DNA of 64,000 nucleotides from Thamnaconus septentrionalis (GCA_009823395.1 CM020501.1:9545361-9609360); one strand, 5' to 3'; counted from the first letter of the stretch, positions 11,111 through 22,653 are shown. The notes: generated by a model from the letters alone, not told the origin. Made by a program: numbers and translations.

Positions 11111-11779
11111 CGTTCCGGCCACGGGCTTGCATAAATAAATCTTTTTAAGTATGTAACATTGATATGCCATTGATTCATTTGTTTGCGAATACAATAAATA
11201 AGCAAAGGTATTGAATTGCACTTTGATAGATGGCGCTGGGGACTGATTTGCAAGGGATCGCGCTGTGCAGAGGGTGAGCGCCGCAAAATTCTGCTGTCCT
11301 TATTTACCCTGTTTTGCTTTTCCAAACGGAAATATAATCTCTGAGTTGCAATGGCTGCTCCTTGCACCTAGATAAATAAACAATGCGCCCGAGCGAAACG
11401 AGGAAGCGGCAGCACGTCAGGGTTTCTTCGTCTGCGCTGCTCCGTCTGGTCGTTCCAGTGAAATGAAAAGATTCTGCGTTCCTCCGGTGCGGCTGCGTGA
11501 GACAAAGGGACCCCGAGGTCCAGGGGCCTCATCCGCACATGTGCGGTTCAAAAAAAAAAAAAATCCGAGTCGCACACACAAGAAGGCCCCGTGGTCTCGG
11601 GGCTCAGCGTGGGCGGGCGAGAGGGAGGGAGAGAGGGAGGGACAGGGGCGCAGCTCCGTGTCCCCGCATAGCGGACGAGGGATGGGCAGACCTCGAGGGA
11701 GGTGGAGGAGGTGGGGGGGTTGCAAAAGAGCGGTAAAGTGGGAGAGTGCAAAGGTTGTCGCAGACGAGTCGCAGCGCCT

Positions 11780-11816
11780 GAGGAGGAGGAAGAGGAGGAG
11801 GAGGAGGAGGAGGAGG
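11780..11816. repeat. (GAG)n microsatellite
   Basis: About 12 GAG/GAA units. The poly-Glu and poly-Ser ORFs here are artefacts. Confidence 0.93.
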
Positions 11817-12090
11817 CCGCGTTCCAACCCTCTGACATCTGTTATTCGTTTGTCCCCGAGTCGGCAGGAAAAATAGCAGGAAGCGTTCTGGTGGTGGCGG
11901 AAGATGAAAAGACAAGAAGATTGAATAAGAAAACATGTGTCGCACATGCGCCGCGGCTGATTGGACGTGTCCCCGGGATTATCCCCCCCCCTTTCCCCCC
12001 GCCCCCTCCCAGCACTGCCAGCTCGGCGGCGAGAGGAGAGACTTCCTGCCTTTCCGTCCCTCCTCCCCCCGACAACGCTAGAGTCTGGCC

Positions 12091-12350
12091 CAGGCATGGG
12101 CAAACTATGGCCCGCGGGCCATATGAGGCCCTGCCTGCCGAACTTGAAGAAATGATATTAATAGTAAGCAAGTCATAAAATAGCTGCATTTCATCCATTT
12201 TTTCAGTGTTTTTTGAGGTATTTGGGGGGCTTCAAAGACACACATTGTGTTGCTTCAAAGACACACATTGTGTTGCGTCTTTGAAGCAACACAATACGCC
12301 ACATTTTACAACCCACTGTGGACACCTGTCAAAAAGTTTTCCCACCCCTG
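12091..12350. mobile_element. Short hAT-type non-autonomous element
   Basis: The left end caggcatgggcaaactatgg and the right end (minus strand) CAGGGGTGGGAAAACT form imperfect terminal inverted repeats. 'GGGCAAACT..GGCCCGCGGGCC' is typical of hAT/Charlie-type repeats. No convincing 8-bp duplication (4 of 8 only). Inside, gcttcaaagacacacattg is duplicated in tandem (from 12230 and 12252), and an inverted copy, gtctttgaagc, follows at 12276. Confidence 0.6.
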
Positions 12351-12456
12351 CGCCAGCCACACCTCCTCACTACGGCTACAGTGAGACTCACTCAGCGAGC
12401 GAAAAGCGCCGGCGTCGTTCATCTGCCGGGCTAAGTGGCGTCTTTGTTCATTACAG

Positions 12457-12610
12457 ACGCGCCAGGTGCGTAACAACAGACGCGGCGGCGGGCAAACAGA
12501 TGCAAGGGCCATCGAAAGCGCGACGTGACGACGGCCATTAAAAGCTCGTCACCGAGACCGCCCGCCGCTAACGAGCGCGGAACGTCTGCGAGCGGCGGGC
12601 AGGTAAGCGA
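12457..12610. promoter_or_regulatory. CpG-rich unique block
   Basis: Bounded by a cattacag acceptor-like site and a gcag/gtaagc donor-like site, but every frame between them has a stop, so it is not a coding exon. The sequence is unique and CpG-rich. It could be a noncoding exon or a regulatory element. Confidence 0.2.
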
Positions 12611-12624
12611 GCGGGGCGACGCCC

Positions 12625-12895
12625 GCGCAATTATGCAAAGTGCAAAGCGCGGCTCGGCGGTTGTCGGGCGACAGCGCACGCGGCGCGCCACATAAGGGCC
12701 CATCCCGCAGCTCATTAACACTAATAAGTGACTGCCGCCACTTCTTCTCCGCCTCTTTTTTTTGTCAGCGGGGGGATGCCAGCCAATCAATAGGGTCATT
12801 TCACATCATAACGGCTTACCAGAGCACATTATGGCACTTGTTCATGGCTGCCAATGGCTGCCATTAGTTGCTTTAGCCAGATTAGATAAGGGCCG
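12625..12895. promoter_or_regulatory. Candidate CNE
   Basis: Contains gcaattatgcaaagtgcaaa, cagctcattaacactaataa, gccagccaatcaataggg, tcatttcacatcataacgg and tgccattagttgctttagcc. Low repeat content and several homeodomain, CCAAT and PBX-like cores (CAATCA). Confidence 0.45.
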
Positions 12896-13084
12896 GGTGA
12901 GAGGTGGGGAGGGGGCGCAGGGCAGATGGAGGGAGAATGAAAGGGGGAAAGAAGGAAGGAGGGAGAGACGGAGGGAGGTGGATCGATATATGGATAGTTA
13001 TGGAGATAACATCACAGCGGGGCGTCGAGCAAGGAGAGCACATTACTGACTCCTGATTTCTTTCCCTTGTGGGAATGACACGGC

Positions 13085-13157
13085 TGTGTGTGTGTGTGTG
13101 TGTGTGCGTGCGTGTGTGCGTGCGCGTGTGTGTGTGCGTGTGTGTGTGTGTATGTGT
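13085..13157. repeat. (GT)n with GC interruptions
   Basis: Alternating GT/GC tract of about 70 bp. Confidence 0.95.
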
Positions 13158-13443
13158 GGGCTCGCGCTTTGATGCTGCGTACGTTTGAATCCGCAGGGCG
13201 AGCCGACGCGTGTGAAGTGCGCGTACAGATTTTAAACATGCGTAATGAGAGGGTACGAACTGCAGGGGTCGACGCGCAAGTCGGCACCTCCGCCAGGTGC
13301 GCGCACATGCACGTGCACGTGCACGCAAGCGTTTTTTTCACCCGTGCGCGTTCGATGCTGTTTAATCACAGATCAGTCGTGGAGGCAAACAAGCGCTGTA
13401 ATTACAGGAAACACCTCCTTTAATATTTTATGGAAATCTACCC

Positions 13444-13478
13444 TGTGTGCGTGCGGGTGTGTGTGTGTGCGTGTGTGC

Positions 13479-13509
<31 letters not shown>
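13444..13509. repeat. (GT)n with GC interruptions
   Basis: About 66 bp of alternating purine-pyrimidine sequence. Confidence 0.95.
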
Positions 13510-13510
<1 letters not shown>

Positions 13511-13574
13511 ACGCGCTGAGGCAGAGAGAGTTGTAAGTTACGCACATATTTACGTGGCGTGGGAGAGCTGTCGA

Positions 13575-13576
13575 GT

Positions 13577-13648
<72 letters not shown>
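13575..13648. repeat. (GT)n microsatellite, long
   Basis: About 37 GT units. With the previous two tracts it gives roughly 210 bp of GT repeat within 570 bp. Confidence 0.97.
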
Positions 13649-13650
<2 letters not shown>

Positions 13651-13749
13651 GGGGAAACACTCGGAAACGACTCCCGGTTCTGGTGGGCCTCTGCTTGTCG
13701 TCCCTCTGCTGTCGTCCCTCCGCCGCTCTTCACCGTCTCTCATTTCAGA

Positions 13750-13930
13750 TTTGTTGTTCCAAATGGCCACACTAAACGGCCCCTTTTCCCTCCTTTTTGA
13801 ACCGCCTGCCTCTCAAATATTTATAGTCCCTTTAAAAGGGCCTGCAGTCGGAGGGGTGTAGGCAGAGGGAAGAGACTGGAGCGTCTATGTATTAAAGATG
13901 AGCAACATCTTAAATGCATAAAGAGGGGTG
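13750..13930. promoter_or_regulatory. Candidate CNE with MEF2-like site
   Basis: Contains ccaaatggccacactaaac, ctcaaatatttatagtccc (MEF2-like AT core) and tatgtattaaagatgag. Repeat-free and bounded by a GT tract on the left. Confidence 0.33.
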
Positions 13931-14259
13931 ATGAACACACATGTTTGCAGGGGGAGAGGTGTAAACCTTGGCCTAATGCTGGGTGACACTGCGCACTGGG
14001 TTCACTTTCAGATTTACGAGCAGCCAGAGGGAGCCTGGGGATAATAAAGGGAGGGAGGGGCAAAGGTTACACATTTACTCTATGCAGATTTTAAATGAGT
14101 CCTGTATCTTTTTTTTATTTTACAACCTAGAATTGTTTGGGGTTTTTTTCCCTTAAAGGTTGGGAAAAAAAATCTGTAAGAGCACAACTGGAAAGTATAA
14201 TGAGTGCAATGTATACACTGGCAAAATCAGAGATAAATCCCAATGTCAAGTGGCTGCAG

Positions 14260-14330
14260 GTTTTATTTATTTATTACTTATTGAATAATTATTTCTCTAT
14301 TTATTTTACGTAAAGACCGGGGAGATGCTA
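14260..14330. other. AT-rich tract with TTTA repeats
   Basis: ttttatttatttattac and tatttattttacg; simple AT-rich DNA, function unknown. Confidence 0.5.
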
Positions 14331-14482
14331 AGCTGAACACATGTTATTCCATAGCCTGCAGAGACGCGGCGCGCACACACACACACACACACAATAGCAA
14401 TGCTAACACTAAGCCATTGCCTTGCCGCCCCCCCTCCCTCACAGTGCCTGACACGCTGGGGGAGTCGGACCTCGCGCACTGG

Positions 14483-14605
14483 TAGCGTGGCCCGCTCTTT
14501 GATATGCGCCAGTCATTAAAAATATATGGCCAGCAATCATTACAGGCGTCGGAATTAATCTAATTAGCCCCGCGCACACTGGGCCTCTGTGGCATTGGGA
14601 GGGGT
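14483..14605. promoter_or_regulatory. Candidate CNE
   Basis: ctttgatatgcgccagtcat, agcaatcattacaggcg and ggaattaatctaattagccc form a compact unique block with four TAAT/ATTA cores, flanked by C/G homopolymer runs. Confidence 0.45.
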
Positions 14606-14850
14606 TGGCGGTGGAGGGGGGGGGGGGGGTGCACATGGGCTACTCTGCAAACAGACCCACCCAGCCTGCAAGCACAGTGTAAGCAGAGACGCTACAGGGG
14701 GGCTGGGGGTGGGGGGGTATAATCCGCCTTGACTTATTAATACGCGCAAACAAGATTTAGGTCCTCAAAGCAAACAAATGAAGCAGGAAAAGGGGGAGTT
14801 GGTGGGTGAGGGGGGCTACAGAGGGCGACATGAAGTGAAAGCAAAACCAG

Positions 14851-14851
<1 letters not shown>

Positions 14852-14881
<30 letters not shown>
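14852..14881. repeat. (GA)n microsatellite
   Basis: About 15 GA units. Confidence 0.95.
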
Positions 14882-15500
14882 CAGGCGGGCGGGCGAGAGC
14901 GGAGATGAATTATTGAAGCCAGCGTGGAGCTGCAGCTGCTGGAGAAGCCAAACTACTGCACACAGGGTTGGAGGAGGTTTTTGCAAATAACTTTTTTTTT
15001 TGTATTTCTCCTTTCTGCCTTTTATTCGCGTGACGAATAAATGAGACGAAAAACATTTAAAAATGTCCTGCCGGGAAATGTTCGGACCAGAACTCCGGAA
15101 CACCGGAATTGTGCAACGGAAAATCAAAGACGTAAAAAAAAAAAACAAAAAAAAAACACAACGAAATATTTCAAAACGACACACAATCAGCAGCGGTTAC
15201 ACGTGTACGGCAGGCGGCTGTGGACCTCAGTGTCGCTGGGACGGATCCAGCTTACAAGATGAATTCATTCATTCATCGATTTATTTATTTATATCTCGCA
15301 CAGCCGTCCAACTTGTTGTCTTCAGGATTTTTCGTTTTCACGCACCTCGAAACACAATCGCGGCCAGTCGTCGCTGTGGACGATCTGATTGGATGTATCA
15401 GACGTTCCAATGATCCAAAATTACAGCGCTGTTTTTTTTTTTTTTTTTGGCCACTGTGAGTTTTGCGTTGTGACGATCAACGTTGTGACGGCTGTTTTAG

Positions 15501-15613
15501 GAAAGCAAAACAGAGGAGAAGACACAGCGTAGCGTTCTCACTCTCAGCCGTCTCCTGTGCACCGCTGAACAACGGCCCCGGCGAAGTCGCGGCCATGAAT
15601 CACCGTCTGCTGA
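15501..15613 (+). CDS. Weak candidate exon, possible continuation of plus-strand gene
   Basis: The acceptor gacggctgttttag ends at 15500 and a full-consensus donor, gtaagt, starts at 15614, though the last exonic base is A rather than G. The frame starting at 15501 is open for the full 113 nt and begins ESKTEEKTQRSVLTLSRLLC. It starts in phase 0, matching the phase-0 end of the micro-exon at 8960-9000. A second frame (with MNHRLLS at its end) is also open. The pyrimidine tract of the acceptor is poor. It may equally be chance in GC-rich DNA. No homology recognised. Confidence 0.22.
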
Positions 15614-15972
15614 GTAAGTCACCTGCCCCCCCCCCCACCCGTTCCCCTCCCTTCGGCGTATGAATGCCTGGGCTCTTTAAATAGATCACCATAAGGGTCG
15701 TTGTGGACAGACACGACTCCTTTATTGACTCCGTGCACGATGGAGAGCTCGCCGCGCGGCCCTTCTTGACCCCCCTGTCACAGTAAATGACTGCTGCAAG
15801 TGGTTATGGGTAGCAGGCGCTTGGGGTGGCTGGCGGGAGGGGGGGGCTGATCCCTCTTTTTTACCTATGGGCTGTCAGTAGTGTCGGGCGGGAGGGGGCG
15901 GGGCGGCGTGACGGAACATAAAACACGACGAGCGCTCAGGCAACGCCTGCCCGCCGCCGCCTCCCGCACGTC

Positions 15973-15998
15973 TGTTTGTTTGTTTGTTTGTTTGTTTG
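15973..15998. repeat. (TTTG)n microsatellite
   Basis: Six tandem TTTG units. Confidence 0.95.
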
Positions 15999-16094
15999 CG
16001 AGCAGAACCGAAAATAGCTCGGCGCTGACAAGACTCACTCGCTCCGAGCGCGAGCGATTCTCTCTTTTTTTTTTCTTTTTTTATTCCTCGCCGC

Positions 16095-16212
16095 TCGCGC
16101 GCCGCATTATTTTTGGCTAATCGTGACTCATTCCTGACCTACTTACTGCTAATCTTGTTGCGTTCAATTGCAGCCAATTGGAAATTTGACCCTTGTTTAG
16201 TTATGTTTGGGG
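16095..16212. promoter_or_regulatory. Candidate CNE
   Basis: gccgcattatttttggctaa, tcgtgactcattcctgacc, ctgctaatcttgttgcg and caattgcagccaattgg. Two CCAAT/CAATTG palindromic motifs and an AP-1-like TGACTCA. Confidence 0.42.
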
Positions 16213-16622
16213 GGGAGGGCTGGGGGGGGGGGGGGTGACTCAGCTAAACTAAACTCTGCTCTCTTACTGAGTTTGTTGGCCATTTCTTTAACACCACCTT
16301 CCTATCGTCATCGCTAAGGAGGGCTGCGGCTGCGTCCAGGGCGTCTCTCACCCCGCACTCTGCTCCAGGGCAACCGTCCAATGAGCAATGACAGCCCGAT
16401 GAGCAAATATAAGCAAATACAATCAGCGATGAGAAAGGAACCGATAGGGAGTGAAAAATATTTGGTAACCCGGATATAAAGCAGATTCCAAGCGGGAGCG
16501 GTGCCCAAAAAGTAAAAGTTTGCATCAGAGAAGCTTCAGATTTTGAAAGCGTCTTCAGAAACATTCAGTCTTTGCTTCCTTAATGCATTAATCAAATGCT
16601 GAAAGTGTGGCACGTTAAATAC

Positions 16623-16698
16623 AAATGTAATACTACATTCATGTAGTATTACATTTTATAAAAAATGCACCTATTATAAAAAAAATAGGTACATTTTA
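16623..16698. repeat. Perfect inverted repeat plus second hairpin
   Basis: The 16-bp arm aaatgtaatactacat (16623-16638) and its exact reverse complement (16641-16656) are separated by only two bases. A second imperfect hairpin, cacctattat / aaaataggta, follows at about 16668-16691. No ORF. It may be a cruciform-forming site or the core of an old foldback element. Confidence 0.7.
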
Positions 16699-17576
16699 AT
16701 ACAAGCCCGAGTCTGTGTGACATTGTGTAGTTCTCCCAGTCGCACACGCCGGGGCCATAAAAGAATAGGGAGGACGGATGGAGACGGAAGGAAAGAGACA
16801 CACTATCTGTTTGTGTTTGAATAGATGGTATCGCAGGGCAGTCAAGTGGGGTGTATTTCAAAAGGTGGAGGCAGCTTTCGGGCCGCAGCCTGTATTTATG
16901 ACGCTGAGAGGCTCAGCAGAGGGAAGGCGGCACCTCCAGGAGAAAAAAAAAACATAACGATTGTGTGGTAATCTGGAGAAAAACAGACAATTTTGTGCGG
17001 AGAACTTTGTCGAAATAATCTCGCTGAAAGCGGGGGGAAAAACTCAATCGAAACGGGGGGGAGGGAGGGGAGTGTTTCTTGGAATCCACTTACAGCCAAA
17101 TTACAGTGACATTGTTGGCGCCGCTCGGGGGCAAGAACGCTGCGCACGCAACACGCGGGACACGGACACTTAACCCCCCCCACCCCCCACCCCCACCCCC
17201 CCTGCTGCTATTAGCACGCAAACAGAAAACTCGCAGGAAGAAAATCAAGTCAAGCAAACGACAGGAGGAGGAAGACAAGAAAAAATAGGGGCCCTGTTTT
17301 CTTGGCAGCGTTCGAATCCAACTATTTCTTCTTTTTTTTTTTCTTTTTTTTTTTAACCCTCCCCGGTCCCCCCACCCTCTCGCCCCGCCACCCCCCTCCT
17401 CCTCCTGCCCTCCGTCACCAGGTTGAGTTACAGGCGTGAGGCGAAGGAATGAGGGAGGAAGAGCGGTAACACGCGGTACCATGAGGAGCGAGACGCCAGC
17501 GCTCTCTGGCATGTTGTGCACCGAGCAGAGAGAGAACACCCCCACCCCCCACCCCTCCCTCCCTCTCTGGCCCCGG

Positions 17577-17580
<4 letters not shown>

Positions 17581-17628
<48 letters not shown>
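17581..17628. repeat. (CA)n microsatellite
   Basis: 24 CA units after ccccggcacg. Flanking C-rich and purine-rich runs (17170-17205, 17330-17405) give spurious ORFs. Confidence 0.97.
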
Positions 17629-17630
<2 letters not shown>

Positions 17631-18554
17631 AACACTATTTGGACAGCCTGTGTCCGGCTCACACACGGAACAATCTGCCAAATGCAGGGAAATTACATTA
17701 TTATGTTCTCCTGTGTTCTCCTATATACAGTGCACTGCAACAGGGGGACGAGGCCTCACCCCACCCCTCCCCCCGCCTGCCCTCCTGCCCGCTCTGCATG
17801 TGCCCCGTCGTGTCTCCCTTACAGCCCATAATTGTCCCAACTTATGGTGTTTCTTCCTGCGAGCCGCAGTTTAGGGGAAGTGAAATCCTTCTAAGTGACT
17901 GTCACAATGCATCAGGCTCAGCGCCCCCCCCACTTCCCCCAGGACCCCCTATGCCTCTCCTCTGCTTTCCAGTCACCAGCTGCCCCTCCCCCTCCCCCTC
18001 CCTCCCTCACCCATCTCTCTCTTTAAGCGTTTTTCCTGCCGCTCCACTTCTCCTCCCTCCCGCCAGGACACGACACTCCCTGGCTGTGTCACCCGGGCCG
18101 GGCCGGGCCAGTCCGGGGCTGTGACCTTGCTCTCCACTCAGTCCCTGCTCCCCTCAGAGCGCCGGGCCGGGCCGGGCCAGGCCGCGCCGCGCCGTGCCTG
18201 AGTTGGCCTCTGTTTCCCGTCTGCTTTCAAGTGACGGTCACTCCCTGACACTCCTTCACACAGGAAAGGGGGAGTGAAAAGGAGTGTGTGTTCTCTGGAC
18301 AGCCCAGCGTGACCCCTGCCGTGACCCCTGCATGTCACAGCCCTGTGATGCATGTGTCACTTGGTCTCGGCCGCCGACCCGAGCAGACAAAACACACACG
18401 CGCGCACACGCACAGGCTGACACGCGCATGATGTTGTTGTCTTGTTGCACCTACAGTAACTACGCACGCAGAACAACGTGCGACTGGTGTGACTCTGCCG
18501 TCCCAAAGCACAGCAGTGCCCCATTCAAGCTGCGCTGCCATGAACTTCTTCCTA

Positions 18555-18705
18555 TGTGACTTTTTGGAATAGCCTGCTAATTATTTTCTGGAGTGGATGA
18601 TTCATAGTCAGATATGAATCACAGTCTCGCATGATTTTGGTATTGTTAGGGTCAACATTACAATTGGACAGCTGTAAGCCTTCATTCTTTGAGGCTTCCG
18701 GGGAA
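18555..18705. promoter_or_regulatory. Candidate CNE
   Basis: ggaatagcctgctaattatt, gatgattcatagtcagatat, gtctcgcatgattttgg and caacattacaattggac. Unique AT-rich block within a C/G-rich neighbourhood. Confidence 0.45.
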
Positions 18706-19859
18706 CCAGCATAACAAAAATTGAAAACCCTGCCTTCAAGAGAAAAGAAAAAACAGTCGTCCCGTGTATTTACTTGTTAAATATTTCTCCTTTTGCTTCT
18801 TTTGCCTCTGTGCGCGCCTATCTGTGCACATGCTCAAATGCATGCCAGGCTGCATTTTCCTCTGACTTGTCCGTCTCTTGCGGTCCTGCCAGTCGAGCCC
18901 GGAGCTCCGAGGTTTTATTGAGCATTTTATTGGAGCTGTGGACGGTTCGGGCGCCCATCAAGCTTTCATCGCCCAATCGTGTCGCAGCGAGGGGGAGGGA
19001 CTTCGGGCGGGGGGGTCAGCCAGAGATGGACGCTCAGCAGGGGAGGAGGGGGAGCGGGGGGGTCGGGGGGGGTCTGGTGGTCATTCACTCATCACTTGGA
19101 TGCAGTCCGACACCCGGTGCGTGTGTGTGTGTGTGTGTGTGAGGACAGGGTCAGTCATTGGTCACCAGATGGTAACTGTTTGGGCTGGACCACAGCAAGC
19201 AAGCAAAAAAAAAATGTCGGGGGTTGGAGGTGGGGGGGGGGCAGTCTAGCCTCTCTCTCACTGCCTTTTCCCTTTCTCTCTCTCGAACAGCGAACAGTAC
19301 AGGCTGATGAGTGATAATGGAGCCCCCCCCCACCCCCATTTCCCAAAACCCCCCAGAATCCCCTCAAAGAAAGCAGACAGTCTGTCCCGGTCTCCAGCCA
19401 AAGCGCAACACGCTCAGCAGCCCGGGGGAGGGGGGGTAGGGGGGGGTGGGGGGGGGTCCGGTGACCCTCCTCGCCGTCAAACACTCCGTTTCCAGAGTTC
19501 GCCCTCCAATTACATTCACACCGGTGGAATTTGGCCTCTGCGGTTTTGCCTGGAGTTGTGTGAGCCGCGGCTCCGCGCCGCAGGAGCCGGCTGAGTTTTT
19601 AAACACAGGGACCTCGTCGCCGTGTGTGGCCTTTACAATGTGCAGGCGCTACCGCTGCTCGGGATATTAGCTCCTCTGTATGTCTAGCTATTAAATAGCA
19701 ATCCCCCGGGCGCAGAGCGGGAGAGGAAAAAACCAACTGCTCTTTTAGGTGGAACCTTTTCCGAGGGGTAGGAAGCGGCGGGAAGAGGGGGAACGTCGGG
19801 ACGACAGGAGCCGAGGAGGGAGGAGGGGGGGGGCGTCAGCTCAGACCGAGAGTTTGGGA

Positions 19860-20340
19860 GAGGAAGCGGCGGCTTTTAAACAACAAGCCAACAAAAAAAG
19901 GGGAAAATGAGGAGAAGGTTCAAGAAGAAGTGAGTGGAGTGGATTTGTGAAAACACGGACGAGGAGAAGGAAGGAAGCGAGGGAGAGAGAAAGAAAGTAG
20001 AGAAGCGCCGGCAGCTGGACTTGTGCTAATTCAGCACTTTAACAAATCAATGCCACTTGAGGAGAACAATCTGCACCCTGAGCTCAGCTAGACGCATCAG
20101 TGAGGATGGGAGCCAGTGTGTTGTTTTGTGTGTGTGTGTGTGTGTGCGTGCGCCTGGAGGGCTGACGATGTTGCTGTGTGGTCGTCCACAACGCTCCACA
20201 TTAAGGTCCGGTAATGTGTTAATTTATAACTCTATATCACCCGGGATGCCGGCGTGATCCATCTGTGTCACCGGCCGGGCGCCGCTGTATCTATCATCCA
20301 GAGGGTCCGATGAGATTGAGTCAGCGGCCGCACAATTTCT
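19860..20340. promoter_or_regulatory. Purine-rich stretch followed by candidate CNEs
   Basis: 19860-20000 is purine-rich, with an ATG at 19906 that reads MRRRFKK into a gtgagtgg donor-like site; this is not strong enough to call an exon. 20020-20110 (gtgctaattcagcacttt, aacaaatcaatgccactt) and 20190-20335 (ggtaatgtgttaatttataac, gatgagattgagtcagcgg) look like CNEs. Confidence 0.35.
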
Positions 20341-20604
20341 CCTCCTCGACCCTTCGCTTCTTCTTCTTCTCCCCTTTAGCCTTATCTCTTGCCCCCACCC
20401 CCGACCCCCCCACCCTCTCCGGGTCAGGGTGATCAATTAGAGCGTGACACGGCCCGCAGTCCCGACCCGACCAGCGCACCTCCGGAGGGGCACCGCGGAC
20501 GTGGCCGTCGAAGCCCCGAGCTGGAGCGCTGATCCTGGGCTGGAAGACCCCTGCGGCTCCCCCTCCTGTCACGGAGGCCCTCTGCGGGCGGCGCCCTGGA
20601 TATC

Positions 20605-20905
20605 TGGGGTATCTGTGATTGAATTACACCTCGCCGTGACCTTTTGAACTCCGAACATGCTATCGCTTATGAGCAGATCGGCCGTGCAGATAGCGGCGAG
20701 ACGGGAATGTTGAAGTTGCGCGGAGCGAGCCGAACCATCCAGACCCGCTTCTGTTTTTCCTGCTCCCGCTCGAAATTTCAACTCCGACTGGAGTACGACG
20801 GCGTTGATATTTTCATTAAATGCCGTGCGGCGGGAGAGCAGTTTCCCTTTTCTCCCCCCTGGTTAACGCGTTACGCATTACAGTTGTCAAAAGTGTTTTT
20901 GCAGC
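20605..20905. promoter_or_regulatory. Possible CNE pair
   Basis: tgtgattgaattacacctcg (20610) and gttgatattttcattaaatg with ggttaacgcgttacgcatta (20800-20890). Unique sequence; weaker than neighbouring candidates. Confidence 0.25.
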
Positions 20906-21268
20906 GTTTTCCTCGGCCGCCGAGACGGACGATGCGCGCCGGCACCGTCGGTGTCGGCCCGTGTTTGCGCGGGTGGCTCATGCTCTCTTTGTCAGGAGCA
21001 GCAGGCACTAATAACACACAGGGGAAATGATCAATACTCACCCTCTCTATTCAATTTCACAACATCACCGCTATCACCGGGCTCACACACACACACACAC
21101 ATGTGCATAAAATCTCTCTCACTCACACACACTCCAGTACAATACACAGACATGAATGTAAAACAAAGGGAGCCTCTCGCTAACAGATGTAGCCAGAGGG
21201 CTGGCTAAAGAGAGAGCGTCGGTGTGAATGCGAGCGTCACATTAATATTTATTTTTGAAAGAAAATGA

Positions 21269-21299
21269 AATAAATAAATAAATAAATAAATAAATAAAT
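21269..21299. repeat. (AAAT)n microsatellite
   Basis: Seven to eight units of taaa. Confidence 0.95.
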
Positions 21300-21394
21300 T
21301 TAAAAAATTGAAGAAAAAAAACTTGTCTCTGTCCTGGGAGAGAGCGGGGGAGCGAGTGAGAGACGGAAGGGCCTGGAGGGGTTAGCGGTCGGTC

Positions 21395-21396
<2 letters not shown>

Positions 21397-21431
<35 letters not shown>
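21397..21431. repeat. (GT)n microsatellite
   Basis: 17 GT units after gtcggtcggg. Confidence 0.97.
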
Positions 21432-21432
<1 letters not shown>

Positions 21433-21454
21433 TAGGGAAGAGAAGCGGGCAGTT

Positions 21455-21585
21455 GCACCTTTAAAGAGTGCAACAGTCATCAGCAGTGGAGAAAGGCAAT
21501 CTGCCCATTAAGACTAAGTGGATGACTATTAGATCACGGAGGTAAAGGAGGTGGCCATTTACCATCAGTCGCGCTCGCAAAAACA
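21455..21585. promoter_or_regulatory. Candidate CNE
   Basis: acagtcatcagcagtggag, caatctgcccattaagact, ggatgactattagatcacgg and ggccatttaccatcagtcgc. Unique, with no repeats or long ORF. Confidence 0.42.
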
Positions 21586-22371
21586 AAAGCCCGGCCGACC
21601 CCCCGCACCACCCCCCCACTCACCCCCACAACAACCCACCCCCCATCGAGGACCAGTGCCAGTGGTCGCACGCTGACGTCACCCGCTTACTAAAGTTGCT
21701 TGTAAACTTTGCGGGCCGATTTTATTTTTTAATTGATTTTTTTTCTCCCCTGTTATAAACAAAGGTCTGAAGCTTTGGGAAAAAATGGAAGATGGAAGAA
21801 TGGAAGGAAAAAGAGGAACGAGTGTGAGCGTGCCAGCTTTGGAAGGAGGGGGGTGTAGGGGGCGGAGGGCGGGGGGGACATCACCTCTGCGAAAATGAAG
21901 GCAATTAAAGGACTATCAAAGTCACCACCCAGTCCTGTGAGATCAAACAAACCCACTGCCTTCGTTCTGCCCCCCCGCTCTGTCCCCTCCGACACCCCCC
22001 CCGTCCCCCACCTCACCCCTGTCCCCAGCGTAAACCCCCTCCTCCCTCCTCCCCGTCCTTATCACCGCGGTACAGTTAATCCTCCTCCTCTCCTCCCCTC
22101 CCTCGCAGTGTCCCTCGGGGGGGTTCTGCTGCCGTGTGCGAAAAAAAGGGCTAAAAGGAGCGCAAGCGCATTTCGCCACTTGCCTTGCGACACATAATAC
22201 GCAAGCAGGCAATCAGGTTTGGCTTGACACGTATTTGCTCATCTCTGGGACTCACGTGCACGCACACACACACACACACACGCTGCTGTTGCTGGGAAAT
22301 TGAAGGGTGAGGGAGGGGGTGTGGCGGGGGCTGCCGGGGGAGGCGGGGGGTGAGTGGGGTGAGGGAGGGGC

Positions 22372-22460
22372 CCCAAATTAACACTTGACATTCAATACGG
22401 TCAGGTCCTTAATTGGCCGGGGCTTCCTGAGAAGGCAATTTTCTATTCCCCAAACTGCCC
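22372..22460. promoter_or_regulatory. Candidate CNE
   Basis: ccaaattaacacttgacatt and ggtccttaattggccggg; a short AT-rich block in C/G-rich DNA. Confidence 0.33.
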
Positions 22461-22651
22461 CCGCGCTGCGCCATGTGCCCGTGTCATCTGTGCGCGCGTG
22501 TGTGTGTGTGTGTGTGAGAGAGAGTATGAGAGAGTGGGCCTGCGTGCATGTGTGTGTGTGTTGTTAAGTAGAGAAATAGCATCGGTGTGTAAGTATGCAC
22601 CGCAGCAAAACCCCGAGACAGTGTGTGTATGCGGCATGTCTGCATGTGGCC

Positions 22652-22653
<2 letters not shown>

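Noticed and set aside
12457..12603. Apparent exon between cattacag and gcag/gtaagc
   Set aside because: All three frames contain stops, so it cannot be a coding exon.
17300..17335. gttcgaatcc resembling a tRNA T-loop
   Set aside because: No matching acceptor, D or anticodon arms upstream.
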